The notes under the pieces: model-generated
What the model was told of the DNA's origin: nothing
Seen by the model: the letters and a program-made list of their open reading frames with translations, nothing else
Database searches by the model: none
In this document: positions 59,168 to 64,000 of the stretch, in pieces
How positions within the stretch are numbered: the first letter of the stretch is position 1
Layout: each line of letters starts with the position of its first letter
DNA from: Schauerella fraxinea
GTDB taxonomy: Bacteria > Pseudomonadota > Gammaproteobacteria > Burkholderiales > Burkholderiaceae_B
Length of the DNA: 64,000 bases
Direction: 5' to 3'
Assembly (NCBI GenBank): GCA_030849965.1
Contig: JAVDKL010000002.1
Coordinates: 186,001-250,000, forward strand
Program-made: the position numbers and the translations under genes

Positions 59168-60466
59168 ATGTCCCTCAAGAACTATTACGCAAGCCTCGGT
59201 TTGAAGCGCACTGCCACTGGCGACGATGTTCGTCAGGCGTACCGCCGCCTGGCGCGCCGGTACCATCCGGATGTCAGCGCCGAGCTGGATGCCGAGGTGC
59301 GCATGCGTGAAATCAATGAGGCGTACGGCGTGTTGAGCGATCCCATGCGACGCCGGGCCTACGACCGCGAGACGTTGGTTGCCACGCGATCGACGCATTT
59401 CGGTCCGGGCGCAGCCTGGAACGGCAGCACCGGGTTCGGGCGCACACGACCGCGTCCTGCGCAACCCGCGCGCAGTCAGACCGACGACGATTTCTTTTCC
59501 TCTTTTTTCAGTCGTGCACGGCGCGCGGCCAGTGGCGAAAGCGCCGCCGGCAGCGCCCGCGCGCGGGCCGGTGCAAGCGGCACCCGTGGCGCCAATGGTG
59601 CGACGGGCGCAAATGGGGCCAACGGGCCCCATGGCACGAACGGCACGCATAGCGCGAACGGTTCGAATGGCGCAAATAGTTCGACTGGCGCAGGTGGCAC
59701 ACATCGCGCGAACGGCGCCGCTGGCGGCTTTGGCGCAAACGGCGCGTCGGGTGCCAAGGGTGCGGGCGGTACGGGCGGCTCGGCCGGTACCCACGGTTCC
59801 GCTGGCACAAATGGCACCAATGGCACCAACGGCACCCACGGCGCGTCGAATGGAACCGGCTCTCGCGGCACAACCGGCGCACGCACCGGCGCCAAGATGG
59901 GCCGGGCGCAGGGTGAAGATCACCACGCCGTCATCGAAATCGACCTTGAAGATGCCATCGGCGGCGCCACGCGTGAAATCAAATTACGCTCGCTTGCCCA
60001 TGATGCCGGCGTGCGCTCGCCGGCCATGCGCACATTGAGCATCGATATTCCCGCCGGCGTGCGCGGTGGGCAGCAAATTCGTCTGGCCGGGCAGGGGCGC
60101 CCTGGGCGCCTGGGCGGCAAGCATGGCGACTTGTTGCTCGAGATTCGCATCAAGCCGCATCGCTATTACCGGATCGAAGAGCGCGACTTGTACGTCACGT
60201 TGCCGATCACGCCTTCCGAAGCGGCGTTGGGGGCCAATGTGCTCGCACCCACGCCGGGCGGCAAGGTCGAGGTCAGGATTCCGCCCGGCTCGGTGGCCGG
60301 GTGCAAGTTGCGGCTGCGTGCGCGCGGCATGCCGGGCGCGCCGGCGGGCGATCTTTATCTGGTGCTCAGCATCGTGGCGCCGCCGGCGGTGTCGCCCGAA
60401 TTGCGCGAGGCCTACGAAGCGCTGGCCCGCGCGCACGCCGGATTCAATCCGCGCGGCGCGCTTTAA
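59168..60466 (+). CDS. CbpA-type J-domain co-chaperone with an inserted Gly-X-Y repeat
   Basis: A 432-residue DnaJ-class protein. The J domain (about 1-70) has the HPD motif at 33-35. There is no zinc-finger domain; the C-terminal substrate-binding domains (about 255-425) are of the CbpA type (DLEDAIGGATREI, LRLRARGMPG). Where the short G/F linker belongs there is a stretch of about 107 residues (135-241) made of Gly-X-Y triplets rich in Ala, Thr and Asn. Ordinary CbpA proteins are about 300 residues, so the insert adds a third. The usual partner gene cbpM is absent on both sides. Confidence 0.88.
   Translation: MSLKNYYASLGLKRTATGDDVRQAYRRLARRYHPDVSAELDAEVRMREINEAYGVLSDPMRRRAYDRETLVATRSTHFGPGAAWNGSTGFGRTRPRPAQPARSQTDDDFFSSFFSRARRAASGESAAGSARARAGASGTRGANGATGANGANGPHGTNGTHSANGSNGANSSTGAGGTHRANGAAGGFGANGASGAKGAGGTGGSAGTHGSAGTNGTNGTNGTHGASNGTGSRGTTGARTGAKMGRAQGEDHHAVIEIDLEDAIGGATREIKLRSLAHDAGVRSPAMRTLSIDIPAGVRGGQQIRLAGQGRPGRLGGKHGDLLLEIRIKPHRYYRIEERDLYVTLPITPSEAALGANVLAPTPGGKVEVRIPPGSVAGCKLRLRARGMPGAPAGDLYLVLSIVAPPAVSPELREAYEALARAHAGFNPRGAL
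59570..59890 (+). repeat. 9-bp-period repeat encoding collagen-like Gly-X-Y triplets
   Basis: Thirty-one consecutive triplets with Gly first in 28 (exceptions SAN, SST, RAN), commonly GAN, GTN and GTH, then a few in shifted register. The underlying DNA repeats with a 9-base period (for example GGCACCAAT three times near 59813-59839). The opposite strand is also open here, a by-product of the composition. Confidence 0.85.
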
Positions 60467-60484
60467 GGCCTGATCCTAAACGTC

Positions 60485-61957
60485 TCACCCCGTGAAGCGC
60501 GTCGCCAAGGCGAACAGCCCAGCTGCCAGCAGCATCGAGGCGGGCAGCGTCAACACCCACGCCAGCAGGATATTTCGCACGGTGTTGCCTTGCAGGCCGG
60601 TGCGGTTGGCGATCATCGTACCGGCCACGCCGGACGACAGCACATGGGTGGTCGACACCGGCAGGGCAAATACGTTGGCCAGCCCAATCGCGACGACGGC
60701 GGTCACCTGGGCGCTCATGCCTTGCGCGTACGTCATCCCTTGCTTGCCGATCTTTTCGCCCACCGTGAGCACCACGCGGCGCCAGCCGACCATCGTGCCG
60801 ATCCCGAGTGCGAGAGCAACGGCCACGATCACCCACAAGGGCGCGTATTCGGTCGTGGCGGCCAGATCCACCCGCAGGCGGCTGAGGTCGGCGCGTTCGC
60901 GTGCATCCAGCACGTTCAGCGCGCCCACGCGTTTGGCGGTGTCGTCCAGGCACAGCAGATAGCGGCGGACATCCACCCGTTTTTCCGGCGCGAGGCCGTT
61001 GTAGTTCGACACGCCTTGCAGATCGCGCACCAGCGCACTGATCGTGGCGTTGGTGAGTGCCGGATCGCAGCGGAACGCCGGCGGCAGGTCGATGGCCTGG
61101 GAGGTCGCCGTGGGAATGAAATCGGCCAGCGTTTGCTGATTGCGTACGTAGAAGTCGAGCAGATGCACGGCCGCGTCGCGGGTGCGATCGATCTGATAGG
61201 TGGTGCTGTGCGTGTCGAGCACGAACTGGGCAGGCACGATGCCGATCAGTACCAGCATGATGAGGCCGATACCTTTCTGGCCGTCGTTGGAGCCGTGCAC
61301 GAAGCTCACGCCCATGGCTGAGAGCACAAGCACCAGCCGGTTCCAGAAGGGCGGATGCTTCTTGTTGTCGAGCGCACGGCGTTGATCCGGCGTCTTGTGC
61401 ATTTTCGACGCCGGCCATTTGCGTTTGAGCGCCAGAAAAATGCCTGCCGCCACGGCAAAGCCGGCAATCGGCGAGGCCACGAGCGACAGGCCGATATCGA
61501 TCGCCTTGCCCCAATTGACGCCACCGGCCAGCGGCGCGTCGGTAAGCAATGCGTTGGCCAGACCGACGCCCAGGATCGACCCGATCAGCGTATGCGAGCT
61601 GGAGGCCGGGATGCCGAAATACCACGTGCCCAGGTTCCAGGTAATCGCGGCGGCCAGCATGGCGAATACCATCGCCAATCCGCGCCCCGTGTCGACATTG
61701 ATCAGCAGCTCGACCGGCAGCAAGTGAACGATGGCATACGCCACGCCCACGCCACCGAGCAAAACACCGAGAAAATTGAAGATTCCCGAAAACACCACGG
61801 CCAGATGGGGTGGCATCGCTTTCGTGTAGATCACCGTGGCGACGGCGTTGGCCGTGTCATGGAAACCGTTGATGAATTCAAACGCGAGGACGAATGTGAG
61901 CGCGAGCACGAGGCTGGCGCCGACCCAGAAATCCAGGCCGGAGAACATGTCAAGCAT
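60485..61957 (-). CDS. pit: Low-affinity inorganic phosphate transporter, Pit family
   Basis: A 490-residue phosphate/metal symporter with about ten membrane segments. The duplicated PHO4 signatures are present: GFHDTANAVATVIYTKAMPP in the N-terminal half and the GSNDGQKGIGL and later VSTTHVLSSGV stretches in the C-terminal half. A soluble loop (about 200-370) separates the halves. I take the ATG at 61957 before the first helix; a longer frame to 62125 overlaps mogA. Convergent with the J-protein gene. Confidence 0.93.
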   Translation of the reverse strand: MLDMFSGLDFWVGASLVLALTFVLAFEFINGFHDTANAVATVIYTKAMPPHLAVVFSGIFNFLGVLLGGVGVAYAIVHLLPVELLINVDTGRGLAMVFAMLAAAITWNLGTWYFGIPASSSHTLIGSILGVGLANALLTDAPLAGGVNWGKAIDIGLSLVASPIAGFAVAAGIFLALKRKWPASKMHKTPDQRRALDNKKHPPFWNRLVLVLSAMGVSFVHGSNDGQKGIGLIMLVLIGIVPAQFVLDTHSTTYQIDRTRDAAVHLLDFYVRNQQTLADFIPTATSQAIDLPPAFRCDPALTNATISALVRDLQGVSNYNGLAPEKRVDVRRYLLCLDDTAKRVGALNVLDARERADLSRLRVDLAATTEYAPLWVIVAVALALGIGTMVGWRRVVLTVGEKIGKQGMTYAQGMSAQVTAVVAIGLANVFALPVSTTHVLSSGVAGTMIANRTGLQGNTVRNILLAWVLTLPASMLLAAGLFALATRFTG

Positions 61958-62112
61958 GATGGGGACCGTGATGGTCGGGCATTGAAAGGGGGGATTATTG
62001 CAGGTTTGTGACGTGTCACGCGAACACTTGGGGCCGTTTGAGGGCGTTAAGCTACAGTGCCGTAGCCGGTGCCCGTGGGGCGTTACCGGCCCACTTCTAG
62101 GGAGAATCTTCC

Positions 62113-62742
62113 GTGGCATTCGCATCGGCGCCTGTGCGCCGCAACGCCGACGATTTGATCGTCGGCCTCGTCTCCATTTCCGATCGCGCCTCGCAAGGCG
62201 TTTACGCCGACGAGGGCGTGCCGTCGCTGCGCACCTGGCTTGATGGCGCCTTGACGTCGCCCTGGCAGGCGGTCGAACGCCTGATCGCCGACGACGCGGC
62301 CACGATTTCGCGCACGCTGATCGAGCTGGTCGATGAGCAGGAGTGCGACCTGGTGCTCACTACCGGAGGCACAGGGCCCGCGCGGCGCGACGTGACGCCC
62401 GAGGCGACGCTGGCGGTGGCCACGCGCGAGATGCCGGGTTTCGGCGAGCAGATGCGTCAGATCAGTCTGACTTTCGTGCCCACGGCGATTCTGTCGCGCC
62501 AGGTCGCGGTGATTCGCGAAACGCTGGCGCATGCCGCGCTCATCATCAATCTGCCGGGTCAACCGAAGGCGATTCGCGAAACCCTCGAAGGGCTGAAGGG
62601 CGGCGAAGGCATGCGCGCCGTGCCGGGCATCTTCGCAGCGGTGCCGTATTGCATCGATTTGATTGGCGGCCCCTATATCGAAACGAACGACAGCGTGATT
62701 GCGGCATTTCGGCCGAAGTCGGCGCGCCGGATCAAGGAGTGA
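62113..62742 (+). CDS. mogA: Molybdopterin adenylyltransferase
   Basis: A 209-residue MogA protein that adenylates molybdopterin before MoeA inserts molybdate. MogA-type motifs are GLVSISDRAS, the G-V-Y-A-D-E-G-V-P segment, TTGGTGPARRDVTPEAT and NLPGQP. The start is GTG at 62113 with GGGAGAA upstream. It is 53 kb from the moa-moe cluster that holds a second MoaB/MogA-type gene. Confidence 0.93.
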   Translation: MAFASAPVRRNADDLIVGLVSISDRASQGVYADEGVPSLRTWLDGALTSPWQAVERLIADDAATISRTLIELVDEQECDLVLTTGGTGPARRDVTPEATLAVATREMPGFGEQMRQISLTFVPTAILSRQVAVIRETLAHAALIINLPGQPKAIRETLEGLKGGEGMRAVPGIFAAVPYCIDLIGGPYIETNDSVIAAFRPKSARRIKE

Positions 62743-62883
62743 TTCGCGCAGTCGCCGCGATAGCCTGCGCAACCCACAACCCACAACCCGCAACGGCGCG
62801 ACTGGTGTGAAGGCGGTTGATCCGCGCGCTGCGACTAGCGGTATAGTCGCAGTCTGTTCGAAACGTGAAACCAAGAGTGCGAT

Positions 62884-63225
62884 ATGAAAACCCGTTTGTT
62901 GATGACCGTGGTGGCCCTGGGTGTGTTGGCCGGTTGTGCCAGTAGTGACGATCTGCGCCGCAAGGATCCGGTGTTTTTCACCACCACCCAAAAAACGGCC
63001 GTCGAGTACGCCACGTGTGTGGTGCAATCGTGGCGCGGGCTGGGCGAGACGGTCAATCAGCGCGAAATCCCGAATGGTTTCGATATCGCCGCCGATGGCC
63101 GTCTGGGCAATATCGATTCAGTTATCCGCGTGCAAACCTACGACAATAAAACGCACGTCAACATGTACTCGCGCATGCCCTACGGCCACCAGGACATGAT
63201 GCAGTCGGCCAATCTCTGCATCTAG
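62884..63225 (+). CDS. Small lipoprotein
   Basis: A 113-residue predicted lipoprotein: signal peptide with lipobox LAGC, acylated Cys18, followed by Ala-Ser-Ser, which favours outer-membrane sorting. The mature part has two further cysteines (TCVV and the C-terminal NLCI) and no recognised domain. Just upstream, three short CAACCCA units lie at 62770-62794. Confidence 0.85.
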   Translation: MKTRLLMTVVALGVLAGCASSDDLRRKDPVFFTTTQKTAVEYATCVVQSWRGLGETVNQREIPNGFDIAADGRLGNIDSVIRVQTYDNKTHVNMYSRMPYGHQDMMQSANLCI

Positions 63226-63261
63226 GTGCGGTAGCCGCGGAGGGCAGCAACGTGCTGCGCC

Positions 63262-63837
63262 TTACCCCGCAAACCCGCCATCGGCCAGAAACATCGCCTC
63301 ATCCGGGGTGGTATGGCGGCCCAGTACCGCATTGCGGTGGGGAAAGCGTCCGAAGCGGCTGATGATGTCGCGGTGCATCTCGGCCCAGTGCAACGAGTCG
63401 GCATCCGTATCGCCCATCAATTCGACGCAGCGCGCCTGATCGGCGGCGTCTTCCGAATGCTCCAGCGGCAGGTAGAAGAACGGTCGCAGCTCGGGCGTCA
63501 CGCGGCGATCGGCGCCGATTTCGATCGCACCCAGCGCCATTTTGCGGGCCAGTACGTCGGTGGCAAACATGTGCGCGGTTCCGCGAAACGCATTGCGCGG
63601 AAACTGATCCAGCAGGATCACCAGGGCCAGCGCGCCGATGTCGCTTTGCAGCCAATCGTCGCGTAGCCGAGCAGCAGCGGCAAAGTGCGCCGCCATGCCG
63701 CGCCGGCGAAACTCGGCGTCGAACGCCTCGTCTTTCACGAACCATTTCTCGCGGCCGGCTTCCTGCCAGAACGCCACCACGTCGGCGGGGGTACGAAAGG
63801 GCGGTGCGCCGGGGGCGTAAGAAGTCGATCTTGGCAT
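63262..63837 (-). CDS. DUF924-family protein
   Basis: A 191-residue helical protein of the DUF924/COG3803 family, whose function is unknown. Typical stretches are VVAFWQEAGREKWF, LILLDQFPRNAFRGT and RFGRFPHRNAVLGR. GGAG precedes the ATG at 63837, better than the in-frame start at 63897. Convergent with the lipoprotein gene. Confidence 0.92.
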   Translation of the reverse strand: MPRSTSYAPGAPPFRTPADVVAFWQEAGREKWFVKDEAFDAEFRRRGMAAHFAAAARLRDDWLQSDIGALALVILLDQFPRNAFRGTAHMFATDVLARKMALGAIEIGADRRVTPELRPFFYLPLEHSEDAADQARCVELMGDTDADSLHWAEMHRDIISRFGRFPHRNAVLGRHTTPDEAMFLADGGFAG

Positions 63838-63942
63838 GGGGGCTCCATCTTTCTGGCGGATGCGCGCTCGGTCGTTCGCGAAGCACGGCGCCGCCATCGG
63901 TTATCGTTACGCACGATTATCGACCATTAACTTGCCGTATCC

Positions 63943-64000
63943 ATGATGCCTCTGATTCGAACCGCTTTGTTGTGCCTGAGCGCCTTGCTCTGTGTTCCCG
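63943..64000 (+). CDS. Start of an exported protein (cut by the window edge)
   Basis: Two consecutive ATG codons at 63943 and 63946 open a frame of 19 residues to the edge: M-M-P-L-I-R then a hydrophobic run of Leu, Ala and Cys. This is the start of a signal peptide; the Leu-Leu-Cys could be a lipobox. The product cannot be identified. Confidence 0.5.
   Translation, partial: MMPLIRTALLCLSALLCVP

Noticed and set aside
59012-59926. Long minus-strand frame opposite the J-protein gene, rich in Ala, Arg, Ile and Cys
   Set aside because: It is a shadow of the 9-base repeat and GC-rich codons on the other strand; no ribosome site and no recognisable domain.

Overview
This is a high-GC, gene-dense chromosomal window from a betaproteobacterium, most likely order Burkholderiales and possibly the Alcaligenaceae/Bordetella-Achromobacter side. 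That placement is inferred from protein character and gene order (fdsGBA with a ModE/LysR-like regulator, miaB-phoH-ybeY-corC-lnt, queA-tgt-yajC-secDF, tkt-gap-pgk, a DUF3141 protein, YqjD/YqjE proteins, hmuSTUV); no rRNA is present to confirm it. I see no insertion sequence, prophage, integrase or CRISPR array, so the region looks like core chromosome.

Layout. 1-10.0 kb is a molybdenum-enzyme island: the NAD-dependent molybdenum formate dehydrogenase genes fdsG-fdsB-fdsA (minus strand, fdsA running off the left edge), a divergent regulator followed by moaA, then moaC-moaD-moaE-moaB-moeA on the minus strand. A mogA gene lies far away at 62.1 kb. Together they cover cofactor synthesis from GTP to molybdate insertion, next to an enzyme that uses the cofactor. 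10.1-16.0 kb holds a Tat-exported dienelactone-hydrolase-like protein, a peroxiredoxin, two transporters and bioB. 16.5-17.0 kb is a tRNA operon (Ala-Glu-Asp) with a good promoter and terminator. 17.1-24.9 kb has an aldo/keto reductase, the miaB-phoH-ybeY-corC-lnt operon and a PAP2 phosphatase.

25.0-30.7 kb carries queA-tgt and yajC-secD-secF. 30.9-34.7 kb has dacB, upp and cysG. 34.9-40.7 kb has an unrecognised exported protein behind an attenuator-like leader, then a compact chain of overlapping genes: yqjD-like, yqjE-like, an unknown membrane protein, and hmuS-hmuT-hmuU-hmuV for haem use. 40.9-49.7 kb has ubiD, a lytic transglycosylase, an aminotransferase, a degenerate Tat-exported FAD-oxidase-like protein, the malic enzyme maeB, a patatin-like lipase and a barstar-like protein. 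49.8-55.2 kb has rsmE and the sugar-phosphate genes tkt-gap-pgk. 55.5-64.0 kb has a large PhaC-like DUF3141 protein with a histone-H1-like tail, a GNAT acetyltransferase, a CbpA-type J-protein with an inserted Gly-X-Y repeat, pit, mogA, a small lipoprotein, a DUF924 protein and the start of an exported protein.

The most unusual features are the PhaC-like/TerB-like/H1-like fusion, the collagen-like repeat inside the J-protein, and the recurrence of short, unrelated tandem repeats or low-complexity extensions at gene ends and in linkers (bioB, the FAD-like protein, downstream of hmuV, downstream of the barstar gene, downstream of pgk). A 9-bp palindrome between fdsG and its regulator is a strong operator candidate.
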